Origin: Bdellovibrionota bacterium
GTDB taxonomy: Bacteria > Bdellovibrionota > Bdellovibrionia > Bdellovibrionales > JAMPXM01
Length of the DNA stretch: 38,222 nucleotides
NCBI GenBank assembly: GCA_963170185.1
Contig: CAUJGS010000119.1
Coordinates: 1-38,222, forward strand
Direction: 5' to 3'
Position 1 is the first letter of the stretch. Each line of letters begins with the position of its first letter. A model generated the notes under the pieces. It searched no databases, had not been told where the DNA came from, and saw nothing but the letters and a program-made list of their open reading frames with translations. Of this stretch, positions 8,170-16,601 are shown piece after piece. Both the position numbers and the translations under genes were made by a program.

Positions 8170-9492
8170 CTAGTGTTGAGCGTCGTGAAACTGCTCAGCC
8201 TCTGTCGAATGCGCCAAAGCACCAGTCGAAGACGCCCCTTGCGTCGCCGTCATAAGAACCTGATCAAAATATCCTGTTCCGACTTCGCGCTGGTGGCGTG
8301 TCGCCGTGTAGCCCAAACCACCGCCACGTGTTTCCGCTTGGAACTCCGCCTCTTGCAACTCCACGTACGCCGACATACCACGCTCCTTGTAAGCTTCCGC
8401 CAACTGGAACGAGTGATGGTTCAAGAGATGCCAGCCAGCCAGTGTGATGAACTGGAACTTGTATCCCATTGCGCCGAGTTCCTTTTGGAACTTTGCGATT
8501 GTTTGATCGTCGAGGTTCTTCTTCCAGTTAAACGAAGGCGAGCAGTTGTATGCCAAAAGCTTTCCTGGATATTTCTTGTGAATCGCATCGGCAAACTGTT
8601 TCGCTTCTTTTAAGTCTGGAGTCGAAGTTTCTACCCAAACGAGATCTGCATAAGGAGCGTACGCAAGACCGCGCGCGATTGCGGCCTCCATGCCTGGTTT
8701 TACACGGAAGTAGCCTTCGGATGTGCGTTCACCGGTGAGGAACGGACGATCCGCTGGGTCGATGTCGCTAGTGATCAGCGTAGCGCCAAGGCTATCTGTG
8801 CGAGCGATGATCAACGAAGGAACGTTCAAGACATCTGAAGCCAAGCGAGCCGCTGTCAGTGTGCGAACGAAAGTCGAAGTCGGAACGAGAACTTTTCCGC
8901 CCAAGTGACCGCACTTCTTTTCACTAGCGAGCTGATCTTCGAAGTGAACACCTGCGGCGCCTGATTCGATCATCGACTTCATGAGCTCAAATGCGTGTAA
9001 GGGGCCACCGAATCCGGCTTCGGCATCTGCAACGATTGGAACAAAGAGATCGCGATCGATTTTGCCTTCCGAGCGCTCGATTTGATCCATACGTGTCAGC
9101 GCGTTGTTGATGCGACGGACGACGGCGGGAACCGAGTTGGAAGGGTAAAGACTTTGATCCGGGTATGTTTGCGCGCTCAAGTTGGCGTCGCCCGCGACTT
9201 GCCACCCAGAGAGATAGAGCGCCTGAAGACCGGCTTTTGCGTACTGCACGGCCTGGCCGCCAGTCATCGCGCCCATCGTGTGAACGTAGTCGCGAGTGTT
9301 GAGATCGTGCCACAGGCGTGCGGCACCACGTGCTGCCCAAGTGTGTTGGACATCAACACGAGATTGCAGTTTCAAAACTTCGGCTGCTGTGTAGGGACGC
9401 GTGATCCCTTTCCAGCGTGGAAGAGTTTTCCACTCTTGCTCGAGTTCTGCTGCCGTACGATGAAAATCAAATGACCCTACTTCTTGCTGCAT
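8170..9492 (-). CDS. aceA: Isocitrate lyase
   Basis: A 440-residue cytoplasmic enzyme that splits isocitrate into glyoxylate and succinate, the first step of the glyoxylate bypass. Length matches the E. coli type (434). Motifs include [49 protein letters not shown], and the catalytic loop [10 protein letters not shown] with Cys194. The C-terminal part has [18 protein letters not shown] and the [14 protein letters not shown] segment. The start ATG has AGGAGC about 8 bases upstream. It lies 19 bases downstream of aceB on the same strand, so the two enzymes form an operon. This implies growth on acetate, fatty acids or other two-carbon sources. No isocitrate dehydrogenase kinase/phosphatase gene is adjacent. 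Confidence 0.98.
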   Translation of the reverse strand: MQQEVGSFDFHRTAAELEQEWKTLPRWKGITRPYTAAEVLKLQSRVDVQHTWAARGAARLWHDLNTRDYVHTMGAMTGGQAVQYAKAGLQALYLSGWQVAGDANLSAQTYPDQSLYPSNSVPAVVRRINNALTRMDQIERSEGKIDRDLFVPIVADAEAGFGGPLHAFELMKSMIESGAAGVHFEDQLASEKKCGHLGGKVLVPTSTFVRTLTAARLASDVLNVPSLIIARTDSLGATLITSDIDPADRPFLTGERTSEGYFRVKPGMEAAIARGLAYAPYADLVWVETSTPDLKEAKQFADAIHKKYPGKLLAYNCSPSFNWKKNLDDQTIAKFQKELGAMGYKFQFITLAGWHLLNHHSFQLAEAYKERGMSAYVELQEAEFQAETRGGGLGYTATRHQREVGTGYFDQVLMTATQGASSTGALAHSTEAEQFHDAQH

Positions 9493-9511
9493 AATAGCTC
9501 CTTCTGTCTGG

Positions 9512-11119
9512 TTAAATTCTGTCCATGGCGGGAAGGGTTAGAAAGGTGGTGAAAGACTCTTGAAGAACCAAGTTCTTGAAAAGGTCTTTCGCCTGATCCT
9601 GAACGCTTGCGGCGATAGAGAGAGGGTTTGTCTGATCTTGTTGAATATGCGCCGAGATGGTCTCGATCTCTTGAACGAGCCAATCGGCAGTGACGGTTTC
9701 ACCGGTGGCAAGGCGAACAGCGCTCTTTCGCCATTGCCAGAGCTGAGAACGCGAGATTTCCGCGGTCGCGGCATCTTCCATAAGTCCGTGAATGGCGACG
9801 GCACCTGTTCCAGCAAGCCAGTGCGAGATATAGCGAAGGCTTACGTCGATATTCGTGCGAACGCCTTCGAGTGTAGGAAGCGTTGTTTGCCCTTCGAGAA
9901 CAAACGGCACTTCATCGTTCTTCGGCAATAGCGCTCCGCGAGTGAAAGCAGGCTGGCGTGTCCAACTTGGAACTCCAATCTTTCTTTCATTGTCGACGCG
10001 CTCGAACGCGACTCTCGCTGTCGGAACCAGGTCAGGGTGAGCAACCCAGGTTCCGACGAATCCTTGGCGGGCTTCTCGCTCTTTATCGAGGGTCACAGCG
10101 TGAAGAGCGCGCTCATTTTTTTCGGCATCACGGCGATTTGGAATCAAGGCCGACATTCCTCCGATGGGCTGTGCTCCTCGACGGAGACAGATCTCAACAA
10201 GGCGCTCGGCGTATCGTCGCATGAACGGGACATCCATGGTCAAAAGGCGACGGTCCGGAAATGTGAGATCGTATTTTGTTTCGCGCATGGTTTTGATGAT
10301 CGAAAACAGGTAGTCCCATCGGCCGGCGTTGAGACCTGCGAGATGATCGCGAAGCTCGAAAACGATTTCTTCCATTTGCAGAGCGGCCGGAAGCGTTTCG
10401 ATGAGAACAGTCGCGCGAATTGAACCTTGCGGAAGACCAAGTTCTTTTTCTGTGAAGCGAAAGACTTTTGACCAAAGTGCCGCTTCGCTTGGTGATTCGA
10501 GTTTTGGCAAGTAGTAGTAAGGTCCTCGCCCCGTTTCATGGGCAAATTTGCCGCTTAAGAAAATCGAGACTCCAAAGTCAAAGAGAGCTCCCAAAGCGGG
10601 ACGGTTCTCGATTTGGTACCGAGGCTCTGGCAAATGCCAACCGCGCGGCCGAAGAATCAATGTCGCAAGCGCCGATTCATCGGTTTTTAGCCGGTAAGAC
10701 TTCACGCTGCCGTCGGCGGATGGGTTTTCGAGAACGATCGTGCGGCGGTACGCTTGCGCAATTGCGAGGTGGCCTTCGACGATGGATTTTTCTGTTGGCG
10801 AGAGAGAGTCTTCAAAGTCGGCCATGAAAACGTTGGCGCCCGAGTTCAAAGCGTTGATGATCATCTTCGGTTCGGCCGGTCCCGTGATTTCAACGCGACG
10901 GTTTTTTAGAACTTGTGGGATTTCGCGAACTCGCCAAGGCGTGGTTTCGCCGGCCCAGGATTCGGGTGGCCAGGGCTGGTTTAAGAAATCGGGTTTTAAA
11001 ACGGCGGCGCGCACAGTCTCACGCGAAGCAACGAGGGCTTGCGCCTCGTTGGCGAACTCCATGTGAAGACGTTCGACAAACTCGAGAGCTGGTTTTGGTA
11101 GGTGGGTTTGAATCGTCAT
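9512..11119 (-). CDS. aceB: Malate synthase A
   Basis: A 535-residue enzyme that condenses glyoxylate with acetyl-CoA to give malate, the second step of the glyoxylate bypass. Length matches E. coli AceB (533) and not the larger GlcB type. Motifs: [15 protein letters not shown] (about residues 95-109), [39 protein letters not shown] with the metal-binding Glu, [10 protein letters not shown], and [20 protein letters not shown] near residue 450, which holds the catalytic Asp. The start ATG at 11119 has no clear Shine-Dalgarno site. It is the first gene of the aceB-aceA operon, and the inverted repeats at 11209-11258 lie about 90-140 bases upstream. Confidence 0.98.
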   Translation of the reverse strand: MTIQTHLPKPALEFVERLHMEFANEAQALVASRETVRAAVLKPDFLNQPWPPESWAGETTPWRVREIPQVLKNRRVEITGPAEPKMIINALNSGANVFMADFEDSLSPTEKSIVEGHLAIAQAYRRTIVLENPSADGSVKSYRLKTDESALATLILRPRGWHLPEPRYQIENRPALGALFDFGVSIFLSGKFAHETGRGPYYYLPKLESPSEAALWSKVFRFTEKELGLPQGSIRATVLIETLPAALQMEEIVFELRDHLAGLNAGRWDYLFSIIKTMRETKYDLTFPDRRLLTMDVPFMRRYAERLVEICLRRGAQPIGGMSALIPNRRDAEKNERALHAVTLDKEREARQGFVGTWVAHPDLVPTARVAFERVDNERKIGVPSWTRQPAFTRGALLPKNDEVPFVLEGQTTLPTLEGVRTNIDVSLRYISHWLAGTGAVAIHGLMEDAATAEISRSQLWQWRKSAVRLATGETVTADWLVQEIETISAHIQQDQTNPLSIAASVQDQAKDLFKNLVLQESFTTFLTLPAMDRI

Positions 11120-11208
11120 GCGACGATGATGCTTTACAAATCTTTAAGGCGACAAATAGGGCAAATGCCCTCTTTTTCAGAAGCCGTGTTGGTCGCGAGC
11201 AGATTCTT

Positions 11209-11258
11209 GTATTTTCAAATACTTGGAGTAAGACTTTGGTCTAAAGCAAACACTTTAG
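11209..11258. promoter_or_regulatory. Cluster of inverted repeats between aceB and the DUF475 gene
   Basis: Two perfect inverted repeats lie in the divergent intergenic region: GTATTT-TC-AAATAC (11209-11222) and CTAAAG-CAAACA-CTTTAG (11241-11258). The second overlaps a looser repeat CTTTGGTCTAAAG (11234-11246). Glyoxylate-cycle operons are commonly controlled by dedicated regulators, so these may be operators for aceBA or for the divergent gene. No regulator gene is adjacent. Confidence 0.4.
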
Positions 11259-11301
11259 TCGTCTTCATCGAGCGAGAGTTTCAAGAGAGTTGAGAGAGTA
11301 C

Positions 11302-12354
11302 ATGGCGCACGTTCAGTCAATTATGCGGTCTTTTGGTGGATCCATTTTCGTCACAATCATCGGTCTTAGCCTGGCGTACTGGTTGGGTTTCCGAGAGGGC
11401 GGCACGACGCTGGCGCTTTCGACGCTGTTTCTGTGCTCGGTCCTCTCGGTTCTTGAAGTGTCGCTTTCGTTTGATAACGCCGTTGTGAACGCGTCGGTCC
11501 TCAGAAAGATGACGGAAGTGTGGCGGCGTCGTTTTTTGACGTGGGGGATTTTGTTAGCGGTATTTGGCATGCGTCTCGTGCTTCCGCTTTTGATTGTGGC
11601 TGTGCTTGCGAATGTCGGGCCGATCGATGCTCTGATGCTCGCTATTCAAAAACCAAAAGAATATGCCGCAATGATGCTCTCAATTCATGAATCCGTTGCG
11701 GCGTTTGGCGGAACTTTCCTCTTCATGGTCGGGATCGATTACTTCCTCAATCAGGAAAAGGAAGAACATTGGCTTAAAATTATCGAAGCCCCCCTTACCA
11801 AACTTGGTCGTGTGAAGTCGATCGAGGTGATCATCGCCTTGATGACCGTGCTTGTGATGTCGTTTTTCGTAAAAGGCGAAAAACAGATGGCGTTTTTGAT
11901 ATCTGGAGTGGCGGGTGTCATCACGTATTTGGCGGTGGATGCACTGGGAGCCCTTTTGGGGCAAACGCCTGACGGCGACGGCATCGATCCACACCGAGCA
12001 AGTCTTGGGATGTTTCTTTACTTAGAAGTACTGGATGCTTCGTTTAGTTTCGACGGCGTTGTCGGGGCGTTTGCGCTCACGCAGTCGCTGTTTCTGATCG
12101 CGATCGGTCTTGGTATCGGAGCAATGTTTGTTCGAAGTATCACGATCGTATTGGTTGAAAAGGGAACGCTTGGTCAGTACCGATATCTCGAGCACGGCGC
12201 TTTTTGGGCGATCTTAAGTCTTGCAGGCCTGATGTACGCCGGCGTTTTCCGCCATATTCCGGAAGTTATCACAGGGCTTTGTGGTGCCACGTTCATTGGG
12301 GCTTCCGTGTGGTGGTCGATTCACGAGAAAAAACACGAAGCCGCCAAGGCCTAG
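11302..12354 (+). CDS. DUF475 family integral membrane protein (TerC-related)
   Basis: About 350 residues with roughly nine hydrophobic segments. The hallmark repeated motif is present twice: LSVLEVSLSFDNAVVNASVL near the N-terminus and LYLEVLDASFSFDGVVGAFA in the second half, both with acidic residues inside membrane segments. This arrangement is shared with the TerC superfamily, some members of which export manganese or calcium; DUF475 itself has no firmly known substrate. The ATG at 11302 is chosen; an in-frame TTG at 11290 would add four residues and both have GAGAG-type ribosome sites. Divergent from aceB and convergent with the pilin-like gene, with the two stop codons overlapping in CTAG. 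Confidence 0.88.
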   Translation: MAHVQSIMRSFGGSIFVTIIGLSLAYWLGFREGGTTLALSTLFLCSVLSVLEVSLSFDNAVVNASVLRKMTEVWRRRFLTWGILLAVFGMRLVLPLLIVAVLANVGPIDALMLAIQKPKEYAAMMLSIHESVAAFGGTFLFMVGIDYFLNQEKEEHWLKIIEAPLTKLGRVKSIEVIIALMTVLVMSFFVKGEKQMAFLISGVAGVITYLAVDALGALLGQTPDGDGIDPHRASLGMFLYLEVLDASFSFDGVVGAFALTQSLFLIAIGLGIGAMFVRSITIVLVEKGTLGQYRYLEHGAFWAILSLAGLMYAGVFRHIPEVITGLCGATFIGASVWWSIHEKKHEAAKA

Positions 12355-12983
12355 GGAGCCGAGTAGGGGCCTTTGGTGTCGAGGAGAACCGATACCGATC
12401 GCTCTAGAATCGCGAGTTCCGAATTGTCGCGAAGAAACGGCGATTGGAAATTCACTGTGTAGTGCAAGATAACCGCGGTTGCGGACTTGCACGCCTCTTT
12501 GCCATCCGCACAGACCGGATCGATCACGACACGGGCAAGCGCAAAACACTCTCTCGTGTTAGCGACGTGGCGTCCGGTTTCGTCGAGGCAGGCGGGGTCG
12601 TCGTTTGTACCGATGATGACTCTTGGCTCGTCACCCAGATCCAAGATCTGCATGGATCTTTTAACTCGGGAATTGCAGCAATGGCCTTTAAGCGACGGGC
12701 ACTTTCGTTCGCCCAGGAAACAGGCGCGAAGATTTTCCGAGTTTTGGTCGTTCGGGTCCAGGGCGTGAGCGCTCTTCAGCAAGACTTCCGGATTAATCAG
12801 TCGCGACTCCAGCGTCATTCGAACCGAGTCGCGCGCCACCAGTGCGTGGAGTTTTTCAACCTGTAGATTTTGATCAAACACGAAGTGGGCGAGAATGCCG
12901 GCGATCAAAAGACCGCCCGCTGCCAGAAGCACGAATTCTAGTTCCGAAAAGCCGAGCTGAGAAGAACGTCGTGTTGCCCTCAC
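12351..12983 (-). CDS. Type IV pilin-like (pseudopilin) protein
   Basis: A 210-residue protein with a class III prepilin-type leader: a short basic start (MRATRRSSQLG) followed by FSELEFVLLAAGGLLIAGIL. Cleavage after Gly11 would leave Phe as residue 1 and Glu as residue 5, as in type IV pilins and type II secretion pseudopilins. The rest is soluble and rich in Cys (CFLGERKC, GHCCNS, DPVCADGKEAC), which suggests disulfides in the periplasm. It is probably a minor pilin or pseudopilin; no pilus assembly genes are adjacent. The start lies 10 bases after the preceding exported-protein gene on the same strand, so the two likely form an operon. Confidence 0.72.
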   Translation of the reverse strand: MRATRRSSQLGFSELEFVLLAAGGLLIAGILAHFVFDQNLQVEKLHALVARDSVRMTLESRLINPEVLLKSAHALDPNDQNSENLRACFLGERKCPSLKGHCCNSRVKRSMQILDLGDEPRVIIGTNDDPACLDETGRHVANTRECFALARVVIDPVCADGKEACKSATAVILHYTVNFQSPFLRDNSELAILERSVSVLLDTKGPYSAP

Positions 12984-12993
12984 ACCCCAAATC

Positions 12994-13434
12994 TTAGCGT
13001 GCTAACAGAACATCCTTCAAGCGGATACGCTCAGGCTCCGCAGGGCTGGTCTGAAGGACCGAAAGGCCCAGTTTCGAGTCATCACCGAAGACACAGACGA
13101 AATCCGCAAGACCCACGAGACGGTGGGTCGTGGCTCCGACCGGTTCACAAGTCTGCGACTGAGTACCCGACATAATCACGCCGGCCGCTTCGGTTTGGAT
13201 CCCGTTTAAGTTGGAGAGCAGAGTTTGCGAGTCGACAACGAGGGAGCCAAAGCGGCAAAGTGCGATTTGGTCAGCACCGAAGGGGTACGTCTCAAAGAGG
13301 CCGCCGTTGATTGTGCAAACACGAATGAGTGGGTTGCGAACGAGAAAGCGATCCGATGGGATGATCTGAGCGGCGGTTGCCTGGCCCAAAAATCCGGCAA
13401 AAGCCACGATAGAAAGCAAAATTCTAAGTTTCAT
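12994..13434 (-). CDS. Small exported protein of unknown function
   Basis: A 146-residue precursor with a clean signal peptide (MKLRILLSIVAFAGFLGQATA, likely cleaved before AQII). The mature part of about 125 residues has four cysteines (VCTINGG, ALCRFG, QTCEPVG, FVCVFGDD) and appears beta-rich. I do not recognise the family. The start ATG is preceded by GGGAGGAG, a strong ribosome site. It is followed at once by the pilin-like gene, whose product is also Cys-rich and exported, so the two may act together on the cell surface; that link rests on position only. Confidence 0.75.
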   Translation of the reverse strand: MKLRILLSIVAFAGFLGQATAAQIIPSDRFLVRNPLIRVCTINGGLFETYPFGADQIALCRFGSLVVDSQTLLSNLNGIQTEAAGVIMSGTQSQTCEPVGATTHRLVGLADFVCVFGDDSKLGLSVLQTSPAEPERIRLKDVLLAR

Positions 13435-13610
13435 GGAAACTCCTCCCTCTTAGGAACGTCCTATCGAAGCTTTTGCTGCGTCGCAAGGTTATATTTTTTT
13501 CGCGAAGCAATCCTCGTGTATCGCGTGTCTTTGGAGCTTTGCTAGCGTTCCTCGTGCTCGTCATGGGGGGAATATGACGGGCTTAACGATGGCTAGTTGG
13601 GGGGGGAACC

Positions 13611-15029
13611 ATGAGCCAATCGGATTTTCGCAATCGCCGTGGGTTTTTGCGATCTGTGGCCGCAATTGGAGCTGGTTTAGGGGTCGAATCAGTTCTGCGG
13701 TCGACACAGAAAGCTGTCGCATCGACATCGGAACTCGCTGGATATGCCAGCCTTGAAGCTCCACCGACATTCAATTCAGGACCGGCTTTTGAGCGAAAGT
13801 CTGGCCTCGTCGCTGGGAAGAAACCACAACCGACGGCGTGGTTTCCGGTCATGCAAGGCGCGACCTCGCAGACGCAGACGCAGTTTCGAGTCTGTGTCGA
13901 ATCCAATCGTGTTTTTCGATACTTCGTTGTCGATGCGGGCGGTGGGAGAAAAGAAATCTCTCCGCGCTCTCGCTTTGGTGTTCCGACGTCACAGATGGTG
14001 ATCGATCACCTTTATGTCGACGGACTTGAACCAGGCGGACTCTATCAGTTGGAGATTTCGCGAGGAACAAGCGCGGAGAAACGTTGGTTTTCCACGCTAA
14101 GTCCTCGCTCGCGTACCGGCGACCCGCTGAGAGTCGCTCTGATTTCCTGCATGAACGATCGCTATGAAGCGGAACAAGCTGATGCTTGGGATTCCGTTGC
14201 GGACATGACACCTGAACTCATGATCTTCAATGGGGATTGTTGTTACGTCGATCAGCGAGCTGACGGTTCGATCGAAGGTATGTGGAATCGCCATCTTCAA
14301 ACGCGACTCATGCTAGATGTTTTTAAGTGGGATCGTCTGGTTCCGATTCTGACGACTTGGGATGATCACGACACGGGCGAAAACGACGGCAATAGCTCGA
14401 ACCCAAGACTTGCACCTGCGGCGCAGTACTTTGATGCGATGTTTGGATCGGACCCTGTCGATGGGCTGACGGTATCAAATGGTCGCTCCTACGCTTTTGA
14501 CACGCACGGCATGCGGTTTTTGCTTCTAGATGGACGTTCGAATCTTTCGCCGACTCAAGTTTTTTCGACCACCGATGAAGCCTGGATTTTAGATCAGATG
14601 CGCACAAGCGCCGGCCCGATTTGGCTGGTCAATGGAACGCAGTTTTTGGGTGGATACTTGATGGGCGCGGAGAGCGTGGAAAAATCCGCACCAGCGCAGC
14701 TGAAGCGGATCATGAGCGAGGCTGCGAAGCTGCAAGTGCCGCTGGGATTGATGTCCGGTGACGTGCACTTTTCGGAACTCATGGAAATCGAATCGCAACT
14801 CCTTGGGTATAAGAGCTTCGAGTTCACATCGAGTGCGATTCACTCGCGAACGTTTCCCGGGCAGCAATTTAGGTCCTTCAATTCGCGTCGCGTGAAATCG
14901 ACATCGAAGAATAATTTCTTGGGTATCGAGATGACGGCGGTATCGCCTAAGCGCGTGGATTTTGAGGTGGCAAGTCTTGGAGCCAAGCGCTCGGAGTTCT
15001 TCCGTCTTAAGAACCAGATCAATCGTTGA
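13611..15029 (+). CDS. PhoD-like phosphodiesterase/alkaline phosphatase, Tat-exported
   Basis: A 472-residue precursor with a twin-arginine signal (RNRRGFLRSVAAIGAGLG), so it is exported folded. An N-terminal beta domain (about residues 80-165, with FRVCVE and LEPGGLYQLEISRG) matches the Fn3-like domain of PhoD enzymes. The metallophosphatase core has VALISCMNDR, FNGDCCYVDQR, TTWDDHDTGENDGN, LLLDGRSN and MSGDVHFSELMEI, giving the Asp, Asn and His metal ligands in the expected order. PhoD enzymes hydrolyse phosphomono- and diesters with bound Ca/Fe; here probably to scavenge phosphate from organic phosphate outside the inner membrane. The start ATG follows a run of eight G. A clear Pho box was not found upstream. 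Confidence 0.92.
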   Translation: MSQSDFRNRRGFLRSVAAIGAGLGVESVLRSTQKAVASTSELAGYASLEAPPTFNSGPAFERKSGLVAGKKPQPTAWFPVMQGATSQTQTQFRVCVESNRVFRYFVVDAGGGRKEISPRSRFGVPTSQMVIDHLYVDGLEPGGLYQLEISRGTSAEKRWFSTLSPRSRTGDPLRVALISCMNDRYEAEQADAWDSVADMTPELMIFNGDCCYVDQRADGSIEGMWNRHLQTRLMLDVFKWDRLVPILTTWDDHDTGENDGNSSNPRLAPAAQYFDAMFGSDPVDGLTVSNGRSYAFDTHGMRFLLLDGRSNLSPTQVFSTTDEAWILDQMRTSAGPIWLVNGTQFLGGYLMGAESVEKSAPAQLKRIMSEAAKLQVPLGLMSGDVHFSELMEIESQLLGYKSFEFTSSAIHSRTFPGQQFRSFNSRRVKSTSKNNFLGIEMTAVSPKRVDFEVASLGAKRSEFFRLKNQINR

Positions 15030-15039
15030 GATTGGTTGC

Positions 15040-15282
15040 TTAAGCTTGGTCTAAAAAGCCGCTTTCGTACTCGCTATGCATGTCTTTGAAACGTGTAGCG
15101 AGACGATTGTGAAACTCAGCACGTTGGCAGATCTCTTCCACCTGCGGCAGTTCGTACTCTTCTTGCGGGAACTTATAGGTCTGCTCGCAGAGCCCGACTT
15201 CGCATTTTACGATCCATTTTTCGTTAAAGGAAAAAACGGAGATCTTGGCTGCGGGGGTTAGAAACTCTCTCAAAACTCGCAC
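15040..15282 (-). CDS. Small conserved-looking protein, unknown function
   Basis: An 80-residue acidic cytoplasmic protein with no signal or membrane segment. It has a Cys pair (KCEVGLCEQ) and an acidic helix-rich C-terminal half. The start is a GTG at 15282 with GAGGT about 6 bases upstream. It fills the gap between convergent neighbours: its stop lies 10 bases from the PhoD stop. The coding reading is favoured by the ribosome site and tight packing, but I do not recognise a family. Confidence 0.6.
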   Translation of the reverse strand: MRVLREFLTPAAKISVFSFNEKWIVKCEVGLCEQTYKFPQEEYELPQVEEICQRAEFHNRLATRFKDMHSEYESGFLDQA

Positions 15283-15359
15283 GTTTTACCTCGATCTTGG
15301 GCTGGTGTTTGGGTGGTTCTGGACCCAAGCGCGCCCCATATTTTGCCGATACGACCAGT

Positions 15360-15908
15360 ATGGCACGCATTCTTTTCGTCACGACCGCAACCCAAGCTGG
15401 ACCTATTAGGTTCCCGGATTGGGTATCGGACATGGTGAGCGTGGATGTCTTTGTTTTGAATCCGCAAGGATTTGAACTCGATCCAACCGATGTGCCGACG
15501 GTGCGTGAGAGCTTTGCATACACCTCGGAGACGGGGATTGGGAAGGATGGATTCCCATTTCTGGTTTTCCGCGCCTACAACGAAACACTGAGGCGAAGTT
15601 TTCGTGAGCTCTTAAGGTGGGGATCTTGGGATGCGCTCATTATCGACGGAGTCGTTTCGGCGGCACCGTTGATGGGGGATCATGGACTAGATCTGCCTCG
15701 CGGTCTTAGTTGGGTGGTCTACCGCGAACGGCCCGAGGATCATGCCAAATTCGCCCAAGAGGCCAAATGGTATCATGTGAAGCGATGGGTGAACCGCTGG
15801 CGTCTTGCGCGCTGGCATCGGTTGCTTTCCGCGAAGGCGGCTGAGGTCATAAAAGAAAATCGCCCGCAATTGCGAGCGATTTTTTCGGAACACGACACGG
15901 CGTCTTAG
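15360..15908 (+). CDS. Hypothetical protein with Rossmann-like N-terminus
   Basis: A 182-residue protein from ATG 15360 (MARILFVTTATQAGP). The first strand-loop and the later WDALIIDGVVSAAPLMGDHG suggest a Rossmann-like fold, weakly like the N-terminal half of a GT4-type glycosyltransferase, but the nucleotide-binding C-terminal half is absent. The C-terminal part is basic and Trp-rich (WVNRWRLARWHRLLS). An in-frame TTG at 15297 would add 21 residues with no better ribosome site. The 3' end runs through a bidirectional terminator hairpin (15858-15885), so the last 17 codons lie within or beyond the hairpin. Could be a remnant of a longer enzyme. Function unknown. Confidence 0.6.
   Translation: MARILFVTTATQAGPIRFPDWVSDMVSVDVFVLNPQGFELDPTDVPTVRESFAYTSETGIGKDGFPFLVFRAYNETLRRSFRELLRWGSWDALIIDGVVSAAPLMGDHGLDLPRGLSWVVYRERPEDHAKFAQEAKWYHVKRWVNRWRLARWHRLLSAKAAEVIKENRPQLRAIFSEHDTAS
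15858..15885. terminator. Bidirectional terminator between the hypothetical gene and sodB
   Basis: AATCGC / GCGATT outer stem around the self-complementary CGCAATTGCG, one mismatch, followed by TTTTTT on the plus strand and by TTTTCTTTT on the minus strand. It lies about 50 bases past the sodB stop and would end sodB transcription; on the plus strand it falls inside the last codons of the hypothetical gene. Confidence 0.75.
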
Positions 15909-15936
15909 AGCCGTGCCTTAAAAACTTCGCCGATGC

Positions 15937-16521
15937 TTACTTGCCGAAGCAAGTGGCTGCGTGCTTCCAGTTTACGATTTTCCAGAAGGTATCGACGAAC
16001 TTCGCGCGATCGTTGCGGTAGTCCACGTAGTACGCGTGTTCCCATACATCGACCGTAAGGATTGGCGTGTGGCCTTCTGTCAGCGGGCAGCCGGCGTTGG
16101 ATGTCGAAACGCACTCAAGCTTGCCGGTGTTTTTGTTTTTCACAAGCCATGCCCAGCCTGAACCAAACGTTTTGATCGCTGTTTCTGTGAACTTTTCTTT
16201 GAACGCCTGGAACGAACCGAAGTCCGCTTTGATAGCGTCCGCGAGGGCGCCAGTTGGTTCGCCGCCGCCGTTTGGTGAAAGGCAGTTCCAGAAGAATGTG
16301 TGGTTCCAGATCTGTGCCGCATTGTTGAACATCGGGCCAGACGACTTCTTCACGATGTCTTCGAGCGACATCTTTTCGAATTCGGTTCCTGGTACGAGTT
16401 TGTTCAAGTTGTCGACATAAGCCTTGTGATGTTTTCCGTAGTGGAACTGAAAGGTCTCTGGCGACATGTGCGGCATGAGAGCATCGGTCGAATAAGGAAG
16501 TGTGGGTAATTCAAATGCCAT
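15937..16521 (-). CDS. sodB: Superoxide dismutase, iron type
   Basis: A 194-residue enzyme converting superoxide to hydrogen peroxide and oxygen in the cytoplasm. The metal ligands are His27 (FQFHYGKHH), His74 (IWNHTFFW), Asp158 and His162 (VDVWEHAYY). AAQIWNHTFFWNCLSPNGGG with Gln70, and FGSGWAWLV, match the Fe form more than the Mn form. The ATG at 16521 is chosen because AAGGAG lies 6 bases upstream and MAFELPTLPY is the usual start; the frame extends to 16596 but the extra 25 residues are unlike the family. No signal peptide. Transcription probably ends at the hairpin at 15858-15885. Confidence 0.97.
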   Translation of the reverse strand: MAFELPTLPYSTDALMPHMSPETFQFHYGKHHKAYVDNLNKLVPGTEFEKMSLEDIVKKSSGPMFNNAAQIWNHTFFWNCLSPNGGGEPTGALADAIKADFGSFQAFKEKFTETAIKTFGSGWAWLVKNKNTGKLECVSTSNAGCPLTEGHTPILTVDVWEHAYYVDYRNDRAKFVDTFWKIVNWKHAATCFGK

Positions 16522-16601
16522 AAGTAGCTCCTTTGATGAGTGTATAGGGCTACTTGTTTTTGAGACGATTTTGAAGGCGCGATGCGTAGTGTTCAAGAAA
16601 A

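Noticed and set aside
13435-13610. Possible Pho box before the PhoD gene, based on CGTCAT and ATGACG (13559-13579)
   Set aside because: The two copies are inverted, not the tandem direct repeats of a Pho box.
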